Of a stretch of DNA of 64,000 nt, positions 1-8,567 are shown in pieces. Both the position numbers and the translations under genes were made by a program. The notes under the pieces were generated by a model that saw only the letters and a program-made list of their open reading frames with translations, was not told the origin of the DNA and searched no databases. Each line of letters opens with the position of its first letter. Within the stretch, counting starts at the first letter, position 1. The DNA comes from an uncultured Lachnospiraceae bacterium (lineage in GTDB: Bacteria; Bacillota; Clostridia; Lachnospirales; Lachnospiraceae), in assembly GCA_934408585.1 (NCBI GenBank), contig CAKRVA010000002.1, forward strand, positions 62,001 to 126,000. The letters are read 5' to 3'.

Positions 1-66
1 CTGCCGGTATAAGGCATACTGAAAGAGCTGGTTTCCCAGTCCTCCCTCCATACGAATAATATCCAT
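1..66 (-). CDS. GT11 alpha-1,2-fucosyltransferase-like protein, N-terminal 22 residues (cut by window edge)
   Basis: Only the first 22 codons are present; the gene runs off the left edge. The start ATG (complement of 64-66) follows the stop codon of the upstream fucosyltransferase with no base between them. The peptide begins MDIIRMEGGLGNQLFQYALY, which is the canonical GT11 N-terminal GGLGNQ.FQYA signature. It closely matches the start of the neighbouring gene (MIIIRMSGGLERQMFQYALY), so this is a second, tandem GT11 copy. The family transfers L-fucose from GDP-fucose to a galactose-type acceptor. Acceptor and full length cannot be judged. Confidence 0.75.
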   Translation of the reverse strand, partial: MDIIRMEGGLGNQLFQYALYRQ

Positions 67-1023
67 CTATTTTACCTTGTGAACTACTTTTCCTTTTCCA
101 TTAATCAAAACCATACCTTCGGTATAGATTTCTTCCCCATTGGAATTGTTCATCCATGGAGTTGGTGCCACCATTATTTTATCCGGATTGTCATTAAGCC
201 ATGCTCCCCACCAGCTAAAGCTGGAATTCGAAAGAACATTATGCTTGCATTTACTTAAAAGCAGTAAATCCAGATATGCCGTATATTCCGTATTGCTCTG
301 TACCATAACAAATTTCTTCTTTATGGCAGTAACTTCCTCACGGCTCATTCCCTCTGTCAGCTGACTTTGAATCAACGCCTTTCTTGTACTTTTTACCCAT
401 TTGGGTTCATTACTGAAAATATAATAAGTTGCATCCGGATAGCGTTCTTTAATATAACCAGCTGCTGCACAATAATAGTCTGCGGTACAAATCCCCTCAT
501 ACAATTCTTCATTTGGTCTTGAATCACTTCTGCGGATATGAATTCCTACTGCATTTGTACCTTCAATCTGTGTCAGCAGTGCTTTCGTTTCTTCATAAAT
601 AGTCGGAGACAAATGCATCTCTTCTAACTTTGGAAACTGAAATGCATTGCGAACCTCTTCCTTTACATCATCAAAATACATCTGACTCTGGAAACTACCA
701 TCCAGATAGGCATTTTCCATTTGCAATATTGCCGGATCGTAATATCCTTTTTCCTTGTAAATGTTTGTATGCCGTCCTCTGAAAAAACGACGAATGCGAT
801 CCCATAGTTTTGTGGAACCATCTGTAAAAGCATTGATTTCATCCCATGTCGCACGCGGATAGGACAAGTCAAACACCGAAAGCATGATTGGTTTTGTTCT
901 TTCATCCCGATATTCATTAATATCATCAAACTTTACTTCTCTTCCCATCGCAATGAGCTTCATATAAAGTGCATACTGAAACATCTGCCTTTCAAGCCCA
1001 CCGGACATACGTATAATAATCAT
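67..1023 (-). CDS. GT11 family alpha-1,2-fucosyltransferase
   Basis: A 318-residue protein of normal GT11 length. The N-terminal signature is GGLERQMFQYA (residues 8-18), where most members have GGLGNQ. The GDP-fucose-binding motif is HIRRSD (162-167; usually HIRRGD). The conserved C-terminal block is NSSFSWWGAWL (266-276). No membrane segment is visible, so it should act at the cytoplasmic face on a lipid-linked glycan using GDP-fucose. The start ATG has a GAGGTGG ribosome site. It is the penultimate visible gene of the long minus-strand cluster, separated from the SGNH gene by a 142-bp gap containing a long inverted repeat. The G-to-E, N-to-R and G-to-S changes in conserved motifs may affect activity or specificity. 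The family call is firm and the acceptor is unknown. Confidence 0.88.
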   Translation of the reverse strand: MIIIRMSGGLERQMFQYALYMKLIAMGREVKFDDINEYRDERTKPIMLSVFDLSYPRATWDEINAFTDGSTKLWDRIRRFFRGRHTNIYKEKGYYDPAILQMENAYLDGSFQSQMYFDDVKEEVRNAFQFPKLEEMHLSPTIYEETKALLTQIEGTNAVGIHIRRSDSRPNEELYEGICTADYYCAAAGYIKERYPDATYYIFSNEPKWVKSTRKALIQSQLTEGMSREEVTAIKKKFVMVQSNTEYTAYLDLLLLSKCKHNVLSNSSFSWWGAWLNDNPDKIMVAPTPWMNNSNGEEIYTEGMVLINGKGKVVHKVK

Positions 1024-1056
1024 GGAACCACCTCACTTTGCTCTATTGAAACAGGA

Positions 1057-1163
1057 AATTGTGAAACACAAAAGCCTTTGGAATATTCAGGCAGTGTTCA
1101 GCATATGGGATTTGAGCAGAAATACTGCCTGAATATTCCCACAAAGCTTTGTGTTTCGCAATT
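1057..1163. repeat. Long imperfect inverted repeat (arms about 40 nt) between the SGNH and fucosyltransferase genes
   Basis: Left arm 1057-1095 and right arm 1124-1163 are reverse complements over two perfect runs, 14 bp (AATATTCAGGCAGT) and 10 bp (GAAACACAAA), plus AATTG, GC and TTTG blocks joined by small bulges. The loop is 28 nt. The element starts 2 nt after the SGNH stop codon on the minus strand and ends 33 nt before the fucosyltransferase start. No T-run follows on the minus strand, so it is not a plain intrinsic terminator. It could be an RNA processing or stability hairpin within the operon, or a miniature palindromic mobile element. Confidence 0.8.
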
Positions 1164-1165
1164 GC

Positions 1166-2239
1166 CTATTCCTCATAGATGCCATCGTAATCGTAATTTT
1201 CAAAAAACTCTTTTTCCTCTACAAGCCGACGTTCATAGTTGTCCATTGTCAAAAGTCCCTCTTCTTCTTTCATCCATTGGAGAATCATAGAATTTACCTC
1301 CGCCGAGTAGTGTGCTTTATCATTATAATAGTTCAGATTGCAAATCACTTCCGGATGGTCAAAAAAATTGAACAACTTAACATTAGGACATTGTAACAGC
1401 ATCTCTGTTGTAAGTCTTTCTGCTGCAAACTGTCTATCCAACGCATTCTGCAAATGCAATCCGTCAAAATAACAGATACTGTATGGTGTGTAATAAAAAT
1501 AAAACTCCGTATCCGGATACTTATTTACCAGGTCAATGATGTTTTGTCCTATGTTTTCCTCTACCTGCTTCCGGTCTTCATCAGTGAATGCCGGGTTTTC
1601 TAAAGGATGCTGATCTGCACGGGTATAGGAAGCAAGGATATGCTCCAATCCTGTTTCATATACCCAGGAAGAATATTCGTCCATAGAGGTAGAGGGTTCT
1701 CCCTGCAGAGTTCTTGTTATATTTGCTGTAACACCATGATACAAAATCGCTTTATTCCACACATAACGTGTGTCATTTAATATGTTCTGATCATATAGAT
1801 ACGTTGGAAATTCCTCATACTTCTGCCAGTTTGCATCCCGCATTAAATCATTATAGTCTAACGGCATCAATACCATCTTTACCTGTTGTCCATATTGCAA
1901 TGTACGGTCAAGGTTCTCACTTAGTTCTTTGAATCCAGCTCCCGAAAAAGGTTCCTTTACTGCATGTGTTCCAAATAATTCATCAAGTTCACTTGTTTTA
2001 AAATTTTGAGACATGGAAGTTCCTGTAATTACTGCATCGTAATCAAAATGTCGGGAAATTCCATCATTTACATATCGCTCCTCGTAAATACGGTAAGAAA
2101 GAAAGGGTAGCGGCTTATGATAATGAAAATACGGATCCACGCCTATTACAATTACTGCTATCAAGACAAGCAGCATTCCCGTAAAAAACAAACAGCCCCA
2201 AAACCAATGTTTTGCTTTTCTATCCATGGTTTGTTCCAT
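1166..2239 (-). CDS. Membrane-anchored SGNH/AlgX-DltD-like O-acetylation protein
   Basis: A 357-residue protein with a short cytoplasmic N-terminus, one membrane segment (about residues 14-33) and an extracellular domain. SGNH hydrolase features are visible: block I ITGTSMSQNF (71-80, Ser in GTS) and the C-terminal D-x-x-H motif NDKAHYS (D307, H310). The gene follows an MBOAT O-acyltransferase (48-bp gap). That pairing resembles AlgI/AlgJ, DltB/DltD and PatA/PatB systems, in which the MBOAT passes an acyl group through the membrane and the SGNH partner moves it to the glycan. I chose the ATG at 2239 because it has an AAGGAGG site 8 nt upstream; the frame also opens at a GTG at 2269 without one. 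A role in acylating the cluster's glycan is inferred. Confidence 0.75.
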   Translation of the reverse strand: MEQTMDRKAKHWFWGCLFFTGMLLVLIAVIVIGVDPYFHYHKPLPFLSYRIYEERYVNDGISRHFDYDAVITGTSMSQNFKTSELDELFGTHAVKEPFSGAGFKELSENLDRTLQYGQQVKMVLMPLDYNDLMRDANWQKYEEFPTYLYDQNILNDTRYVWNKAILYHGVTANITRTLQGEPSTSMDEYSSWVYETGLEHILASYTRADQHPLENPAFTDEDRKQVEENIGQNIIDLVNKYPDTEFYFYYTPYSICYFDGLHLQNALDRQFAAERLTTEMLLQCPNVKLFNFFDHPEVICNLNYYNDKAHYSAEVNSMILQWMKEEEGLLTMDNYERRLVEEKEFFENYDYDGIYEE

Positions 2240-2287
2240 TCTCCAAGCCTCCTTTCTGCTCCTAATCACCGTACGGATACGGATGTT

Positions 2288-3706
2288 CTAAAAATTGACG
2301 TATATAAATTGAGTAATATCAGCCAGCGACAAAATGCTCCAAAAGAGTAGACCGGCTGTTACCATCATTTTCCATCCACTCCATTTCATCTGTTCCACCT
2401 TTTCAGAAGTATTTCGCATCCATAGGCAGGCTGCCAGAAGTATTCCCACCATGGCAATTGCCGGCACACCCGGATGTGCTGTAAGAAATGGGAGAAGTTT
2501 CATTCTGACAAGTATTCTGATTTCTATTGCGTCATTAAAAACACTTGTTATTTGTGAATTAACCTTATGAAATCCTCCCGTAAAGAGTCTTGTCCATAAT
2601 TGTATTACCTGTGAAATCGACTCTGCCCGGAATATACTCCATGCAAAAATCTGAAAAGCCAAATTTCCTAAAACCTTAATCGCATGTGGTGATTTCCACT
2701 CTTCATATCCCGTCACCCGTTCAAAAATCATTACCAGTCCGTGCAGCGCTCCCCAGAGCAAAAATGTCAAATTTGTTCCATGCCAGAATCCACTCAGGAG
2801 AAATACCAGCATGATATTTATCAGCGTACGTGTTTTTCCCTTACGATTTCCTCCTAGCGGAATGTACACATATTTTGTAAAAAATCGCGTTAATGTCATA
2901 TGCCATCTATCCCAGAATTCTGAATTTGACGCAGCTTTATATGGCGAGTTAAAATTTAATGGTAATTTAATTTTTAGCATCGTAGCAACTCCGGATGCCA
3001 TATCACAGTAGCCACTAAAATCAAAGTAAAGCTGCAAGGCATATGCCACCATTATAAGAAGTGCCTCTGAAGAATTCAACGTTGATACATTTGCATACCC
3101 TTCATTAACCAGCTTGGCAAGCGAATCGGCAAGCAAGACTTTTTTTCCAAGTCCAAGTGAAAAACCATAAAGTCCCCTGCTTAAATTTTCATAGGAAAGT
3201 TTTTGATTTTCCTTATTGCGAAGTTCCGGAATAAATTCCTCCTGCAAAACAATCGGTCCCTGCAGAAACCTTGGAAAGAAACACATGTATTGCAGGTATT
3301 CCAAAAAAGTCTGTCCCTCACATTTTCCCCGATAACTATCAACGAGATAAGAAATAAGCTGAAATGTATAAAAACTAATTCCAAGTGGAAGTTTCCCTGA
3401 GAGTTTAAAGCCAATAAGTATCACGACATCAAGCAAAATTCCTATCCACAACCATAGTTTCTTCTTATTTAATTGCTTCTTCCCGGTTTGTGCGGATATG
3501 ATTCTTTGCACAAAAGCATAATTGACCAAAATCAGCAACGCAAAAATCACTGCATTCCACGGATTCCCATATCCGCAAAACCACAGTGTCATTCCAATCA
3601 TATAATAAGCTGCTGCCCGTTTCCACCCTTTTCTTTGCAGGAATAAATATCCTGCTACAGCCAAGGGCAGAAAGAACAAAATAAAGATGTAGGAATTAAA
3701 GTACAT
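2288..3706 (-). CDS. MBOAT family O-acyltransferase (AlgI/DltB-like)
   Basis: A 472-residue polytopic membrane protein. It has the family landmarks QLYFDFSGY.DMA (225-237), WDRWHMTLTRF (265-275) and the invariant catalytic histidine in FWHGT (H309) near the centre of the membrane domain. MBOAT proteins of this type take an acyl group from a cytoplasmic donor and deliver it across the membrane. The start overlaps the end of the upstream amidotransferase gene by 11 bp and the SGNH partner follows, so the three genes are translationally close. It most likely serves O-acetylation of the exported polysaccharide. The family is certain; the acyl group and sugar are inferred. Confidence 0.9.
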   Translation of the reverse strand: MYFNSYIFILFFLPLAVAGYLFLQRKGWKRAAAYYMIGMTLWFCGYGNPWNAVIFALLILVNYAFVQRIISAQTGKKQLNKKKLWLWIGILLDVVILIGFKLSGKLPLGISFYTFQLISYLVDSYRGKCEGQTFLEYLQYMCFFPRFLQGPIVLQEEFIPELRNKENQKLSYENLSRGLYGFSLGLGKKVLLADSLAKLVNEGYANVSTLNSSEALLIMVAYALQLYFDFSGYCDMASGVATMLKIKLPLNFNSPYKAASNSEFWDRWHMTLTRFFTKYVYIPLGGNRKGKTRTLINIMLVFLLSGFWHGTNLTFLLWGALHGLVMIFERVTGYEEWKSPHAIKVLGNLAFQIFAWSIFRAESISQVIQLWTRLFTGGFHKVNSQITSVFNDAIEIRILVRMKLLPFLTAHPGVPAIAMVGILLAACLWMRNTSEKVEQMKWSGWKMMVTAGLLFWSILSLADITQFIYVNF

Positions 3707-5579
3707 TACACATCCACTCCTGGAACATCAGAATATACCATATCTGAATTTTCCATTCATTCTTATTTATAAAGTTATCCCAGATTTTCCAGACAACATC
3801 TGGATTCAAAATTCCCTGTCTGCGCAAAACAGCAGGATCTATCAATGCTTCTGCCCATTCCCGCAACTCTTTTTCACGAAGCCATTTCTGAATCGGAATA
3901 GAAAAGCCTTTTTTAGGTCTCTCCATCATTTCACGGGGAACGTACCGGTAAAGGACCTCTCGCAGTACCTTTTTGCCAACTCCATCCTCTTTCTTATAGG
4001 AAATAGGAAGACTCCATGCGAATTCTACCACATCCTTATCCAGCATCGGCACTCTCGTTTCCAGAGATACTGCCATTGCAGTACGATCCACTTTTACCAA
4101 AATATCATCCGGATGATACATCTGCATATCTGTAAGCATAATCTGATGATTAATTTCTTTTACCACTTCAGGATGATAAACATCATAAGAAAATGCATCC
4201 TTCGTTTCTTTTAATGTAAGTTGCGGAACAAGTGAGTCATACTTCTGTGAACGCATATAAAGATCCATAGGGTCTTTTGCGCCCAGTAATGCTCCTTTAA
4301 TCTGAACAACCTCTTTTTTCGTAAGTGGTGTATGAAGAACAATATCGCTTACCAGCTTTCGAATCGGATAGGGTACATGACACATTTTGTTCCAGATTCG
4401 GTCCACGGAAGCATAGGAAGTATAACCGCAAAAAAGTTCGTCCCCACCGTCTCCGCTTAATGATACCGTAACATGTTGTCTCGTCATTTGGCTTACCAGA
4501 TATGTCGGAATTTGTGAAGAGTCTGCAAATGGCTCTCCAAAAATATAAGATAGCTTCGGAATTACCTGTTTTGCATCCTTTTCCGTAATATAAAGCTCTG
4601 TATGTTCTGTCCCAAGGTGTTGTGCAATCTCCTTGGCATAAACAGCTTCATTGTAAGACTTGTCTTCCATACCTATGGTAAAGGTTTTTACCTTATTTTT
4701 ATTCAAAGACTGCATCAGTGCCACAATGGTACTGCTGTCAATTCCGGCAGATAAAAATGCTCCTACCGGAACATCTGCCACCATCTGACCCTGGATTGCG
4801 TTCTTTAACAGACGTTCCAGTTCATCTGCTGCTTCTTCAAAGGAACCCTTAAAAAGATTTTCCTGGCCTTTTTTTGCCGCTTCTCTCATTGACCAATACG
4901 GTCTAACCTCTTCTTTATTAAATGGATATTTAATTTTTAACACATCTCCGGGTAGTAACTTATGAATTCCCTGATATATGGAATACGGTGCTGGAATATA
5001 TCCATGAACAAAATACACATCCAGTACATCTGTATTAATTGGATTATGAAATCCATCCAATGTAGCTATACAGCCAATATCTGATGCAAAAACAAAACTT
5101 TCCCCAACAAATCCATAATACAGCGGTTTTTCCCCAACTCTGTCACGAAGCAGATATAAGGTCCGTTCCTGTAAATCATAAAGTGCAATTGCAAACATGC
5201 CCTTACACATGGAAATTGCATCTTCAATGCCATATGCTTCGAATGCTTCCAGCAGTACCTCCGTATCCGATGTACCATAGAAGCTACTTACTTTATGCTC
5301 CTTCATCAAACGGTCTGCAATTTCTTTATAATTGTATATTTCACCATTATAAGCAATTACATAACGACCGCTATGCGACTTCATCGGCTGTAAGCCGGTT
5401 GGCGAAAGATCTACAATTGACAATCTCCGATGCCCTAATGCAACACAGCCATCCTCTGATATAAAGCTTCCTCCTGCATCCGGTCCTCTATGAAGCATGC
5501 GTTGTTTCATTTTTTCAAGATTATTCTGTTTGTTCTCCAACGTTCCCGGGAAGTTGCAAAAACCCGCTATTCCGCACAT
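3696..5579 (-). CDS. AsnB-family glutamine-dependent amidotransferase (copy 1)
   Basis: A 627-residue protein with an N-terminal class II glutamine amidotransferase domain and a C-terminal asparagine-synthetase domain. The nucleophile is Cys2 (MCGIAGF), and the glutaminase residues GHRRLSIVDLSP (49-60) and AYNGEIYN (76-83) are present. The ATP-pyrophosphatase loop reads SAGIDSS (277-283) instead of the usual SGGxDSS, and SLSGDGGDELFCGY follows. Such AsnB paralogs in polysaccharide clusters are generally thought to amidate uronic acids; a GalNAc-uronate pathway lies in this cluster. The ribosome site is GGGAGG. It is the second half of a duplicated GT4-AsnB module. Plain asparagine synthesis cannot be excluded. 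Confidence 0.85.
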   Translation of the reverse strand: MCGIAGFCNFPGTLENKQNNLEKMKQRMLHRGPDAGGSFISEDGCVALGHRRLSIVDLSPTGLQPMKSHSGRYVIAYNGEIYNYKEIADRLMKEHKVSSFYGTSDTEVLLEAFEAYGIEDAISMCKGMFAIALYDLQERTLYLLRDRVGEKPLYYGFVGESFVFASDIGCIATLDGFHNPINTDVLDVYFVHGYIPAPYSIYQGIHKLLPGDVLKIKYPFNKEEVRPYWSMREAAKKGQENLFKGSFEEAADELERLLKNAIQGQMVADVPVGAFLSAGIDSSTIVALMQSLNKNKVKTFTIGMEDKSYNEAVYAKEIAQHLGTEHTELYITEKDAKQVIPKLSYIFGEPFADSSQIPTYLVSQMTRQHVTVSLSGDGGDELFCGYTSYASVDRIWNKMCHVPYPIRKLVSDIVLHTPLTKKEVVQIKGALLGAKDPMDLYMRSQKYDSLVPQLTLKETKDAFSYDVYHPEVVKEINHQIMLTDMQMYHPDDILVKVDRTAMAVSLETRVPMLDKDVVEFAWSLPISYKKEDGVGKKVLREVLYRYVPREMMERPKKGFSIPIQKWLREKELREWAEALIDPAVLRRQGILNPDVVWKIWDNFINKNEWKIQIWYILMFQEWMCNVL

Positions 5580-5590
5580 AGGATTCCTCC

Positions 5591-6694
5591 CTACTTCATT
5601 TCCTTCTTTTTATGAACAATATTGGTAATATAGTCGTACCACTCCTGATATACGACTTCTCCTCGATAAATTTCGCATGTTTTCCTGGCTTCCTGCCCCA
5701 TTTTTGAAGCTTTTTGCAAGTCATTCAACATATTTTGCAAGTTTTCTGTCATTTTTTCAACATTGTCAACTGGCGTCAACAAACCATTTTTTTCATGACG
5801 AATCAAGTCAGCAGGTCCGCCACACGGACAGTCTGTTGAGATTACAGGAATCCCCAAAGCCATTGCTTCAATCAGTGCATTTGGCATTCCTTCCGTGTTA
5901 GAAGACAGGACAAAAACACCTGCTTTTTTTATATATTGAGCAACATGACCTACCACTCCTGCAAAAATAACCTCATTCTCTATCTTCAAATCCTTCACAA
6001 GTGATCTTAACATTGTAAGATTTTCACCAGTTCCGTAAAAAATCAATCGATAATCCGGATGCAGAGGCAAAATATTCGCAAATGCACGAATAATCAACTG
6101 CTGATTCTTATTATCATCAAGGCGCCCTACCGAAACAATCGTATGATCCCGTTCTCCACAGTATGGCTCCTCAAAGAATTCAGGATTTACCGGATTGTGA
6201 AGAATTACCGCCTTGTTCTGAACCGCCTTCGGGAAAAACTCTTTGCATTGATTAGTTTGCAATACCACTCCCGCTGCAAAACGGAATAGAAATCTTGCCA
6301 AAAAGCGCAATAGCTTTCCGGAATACTCCTGGTTCGGATCTGCACGTACTGAAACAATTACGGGAATATGTAATCCCCACGCGGTCAACAGCGTCATAAT
6401 ATTATTTTTCCCGATAAAAACTAAGATTGCATCGGGTTTTTCTGATTTCCAGATATTTCGAAGTTTTCGAAATCGCTTCACAAAATTAAGGATCCGACTT
6501 TTCCCGGTTTCTTCCGGTGTGATATCAGAAAGAATCCTTTTTGCTCTGTTATTCAGTGTATATTCATCTTCTCTTTGATATTGGGTAACCAATGTAACCT
6601 GATGATTCTTTTGAACAAAATAATCAATCAGATTTGTCATTACCCGTTCAGCGCCACCTTTAGTAAGTGCACCAATCATAAATGCCATATGCAT
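5591..6694 (-). CDS. GT4 family glycosyltransferase
   Basis: A cytoplasmic GT-B retaining glycosyltransferase of 367 residues from the ATG at 6694. That start has AGGAG 9 nt upstream and lies 5 nt after the stop of the preceding amidotransferase; an upstream GTG at 6724 is less likely. The N-terminal GGAERVM and the C-terminal nucleotide-sugar site NTEGMPNALIEAMALGIPVISTD (E-x7-E) define family GT4. It is clearly homologous to the GT4 at 8568-9677; both have ...CPCGGP after the E-x7-E motif. GT4 enzymes of this type add one sugar to the growing undecaprenyl-linked oligosaccharide. Donor and acceptor cannot be told from sequence. Confidence 0.88.
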   Translation of the reverse strand: MHMAFMIGALTKGGAERVMTNLIDYFVQKNHQVTLVTQYQREDEYTLNNRAKRILSDITPEETGKSRILNFVKRFRKLRNIWKSEKPDAILVFIGKNNIMTLLTAWGLHIPVIVSVRADPNQEYSGKLLRFLARFLFRFAAGVVLQTNQCKEFFPKAVQNKAVILHNPVNPEFFEEPYCGERDHTIVSVGRLDDNKNQQLIIRAFANILPLHPDYRLIFYGTGENLTMLRSLVKDLKIENEVIFAGVVGHVAQYIKKAGVFVLSSNTEGMPNALIEAMALGIPVISTDCPCGGPADLIRHEKNGLLTPVDNVEKMTENLQNMLNDLQKASKMGQEARKTCEIYRGEVVYQEWYDYITNIVHKKKEMK

Positions 6695-6699
6695 AAGCA

Positions 6700-8565
6700 C
6701 TAACTCCTGTATGCCTGATACCACTGTTGAAATACAAAAAACGACCAGGTAAGCTTTGAATAATTTGCTCCCGTTGCCGGTCCGCCGTCTCCTGTCAGTA
6801 GATAATTTTCAATCATATCCGCTGTGTAATCTGCATCAAATATTCCCTGTTGTTTCAGGAAGTCCCGATTGCACATATCTACAAGCTGTTCCTTCAGCGG
6901 TCCACGTAACCATTTGTCCAATGGTACCCCGAATCCTACTTTAGGTCTGTCCAAAAGCTCCTTGGGAATATAATCATAAGCAATATCTTTTAAAATGCGC
7001 TTCTTAATGCCATTGGAATATTTCAGATTATGTTCCAGGCGGAACGAATACTCCATAACATCTTTATCGAGAATCGGGCACCTCGCTTCCAACGAATATT
7101 TCATTGATGCACGATCCACCTTGCATAAAATATCTCCGGGTAAATAAGTATCCATATCCAAAAGCATTCTTCGGATCTGCCAATTCTTTACTTCATAAGT
7201 ACTTTCTATAGGATATTGGCAGGGAATCCCATCTCCTAAGACCATTTTATTTGCCCGTACAATATAGTTGCTTGCTCCAAACTGTGTCTTCGTCTCCCGG
7301 TTTCTATTACCCGCAACCACCCTGACTCTAAAAGGCAGTTTTTCTTCTATTCCAAGACATCCACATACACCATGCGTTATTCCGCCAAGGAAATCCAGCA
7401 TCTGTGCCTGTTTTACATTATCATAGATATTATATCCGCAAAAGAACTCATCCCCGCCATCTCCGGATAACACAACAGTTACCTTCTTTCGGGCAAGTTC
7501 TGATACCAGCATGCTGGGAATCTGGGAAGAATCGGCAAAAGGTTCATCGTAGTAGGTAGGAATACTTTCTACCATATCAAACATTTCTTTCTCAGAAATA
7601 TATAATTCGGTATGGTTTGTACCCAGGTAGTCTGCTACCTGCTTGGCATATTTTGCCTCATTATACCGTTCCTCATGAAAACCAATCGAAAATGTTTTTA
7701 CCGGTTCCGTAGCATGCTCCTGTGCTATTGCCGTAATTAACGACGAATCATAGCCTCCGCTCAAAAATGCGCCCAGCGGCACATCTGCAATCATGCGGGA
7801 GGCTACCGATTTCTTTAGTAGCTGCTTAAGTTCTTCCTTTGCCTGACCGTAGTCCTTCACCGGTGTCTTCTGCATTCTGTGATAGACTTCTTTAATATCC
7901 CAATATTTATAAGTCTGAATCTGTCCATTCTGATATTCTAAAATGCTGCCCGGTTCCAGCTTAAACACATCTTCAAAGATGCTGTCCGGTTCTACAATAT
8001 ATTGCTGAAATAAATATCTGGAAAGCACTTCCCTGCGGATTTTTTTCTGAAAACCCGGACGCGCCATAATCGGTTTTAACTCGGAAGCAAAAACGAGATT
8101 TCCATCCTTCCATTCATAATAAAGTGGCTTTTTTCCTATTCTGTCACGTATCAGATAAACTTTCTCATCCTGGCGGTCATAAATACAGATTGCAAACATT
8201 CCGTTAAATTTGTGCACACACTCTATGCCCCACTTTAAGTATGCTGCAATAATTACCTCTGTATCACAATTTGACCGGAAAGGATAGTCGGAAAGTTCTT
8301 CCCGAAGCTCCTTAAAATTATATATTTCGCCATTATAGACTACACTTACCCTCTTATTCTCCGAATGCATGGGTTGATGCCCCAATGGAGAAAGATCCAT
8401 AATTGCCAGTCTTCTCTGAGCAAGTCCGATTTCATATCCATCTTTCATGGTATAAATTTCTTCACCACTGTCATCAGGACCTCTATGGTACATAGTATTA
8501 TTCATGCACTTCAACTGGTCTAATGTAATATTCTGTTTTGAAATAAAACCGCATATTCCGCACAT
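6700..8565 (-). CDS. AsnB-family glutamine-dependent amidotransferase (copy 2)
   Basis: A 621-residue asparagine-synthetase-like protein with Cys2 as the glutaminase nucleophile (MCGICGF), RRLAIMDLSP (51-60) and VVYNGEIYNF. The pyrophosphatase loop is a standard SGGYDSS (269-275) and SGDGGDEFFCGY follows. It is a paralog of the protein at 3696-5579. Each copy is preceded in transcription by a GT4 gene, giving the order GT4-AsnB-GT4-AsnB. The start has GGAGAATAGGC upstream and lies 2 bp after the preceding GT4. It probably converts a sugar carboxylate (for example N-acetylgalactosaminuronate) to its amide with glutamine and ATP. This function is inferred from context. Confidence 0.87.
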   Translation of the reverse strand: MCGICGFISKQNITLDQLKCMNNTMYHRGPDDSGEEIYTMKDGYEIGLAQRRLAIMDLSPLGHQPMHSENKRVSVVYNGEIYNFKELREELSDYPFRSNCDTEVIIAAYLKWGIECVHKFNGMFAICIYDRQDEKVYLIRDRIGKKPLYYEWKDGNLVFASELKPIMARPGFQKKIRREVLSRYLFQQYIVEPDSIFEDVFKLEPGSILEYQNGQIQTYKYWDIKEVYHRMQKTPVKDYGQAKEELKQLLKKSVASRMIADVPLGAFLSGGYDSSLITAIAQEHATEPVKTFSIGFHEERYNEAKYAKQVADYLGTNHTELYISEKEMFDMVESIPTYYDEPFADSSQIPSMLVSELARKKVTVVLSGDGGDEFFCGYNIYDNVKQAQMLDFLGGITHGVCGCLGIEEKLPFRVRVVAGNRNRETKTQFGASNYIVRANKMVLGDGIPCQYPIESTYEVKNWQIRRMLLDMDTYLPGDILCKVDRASMKYSLEARCPILDKDVMEYSFRLEHNLKYSNGIKKRILKDIAYDYIPKELLDRPKVGFGVPLDKWLRGPLKEQLVDMCNRDFLKQQGIFDADYTADMIENYLLTGDGGPATGANYSKLTWSFFVFQQWYQAYRS

Positions 8566-8567
8566 GC

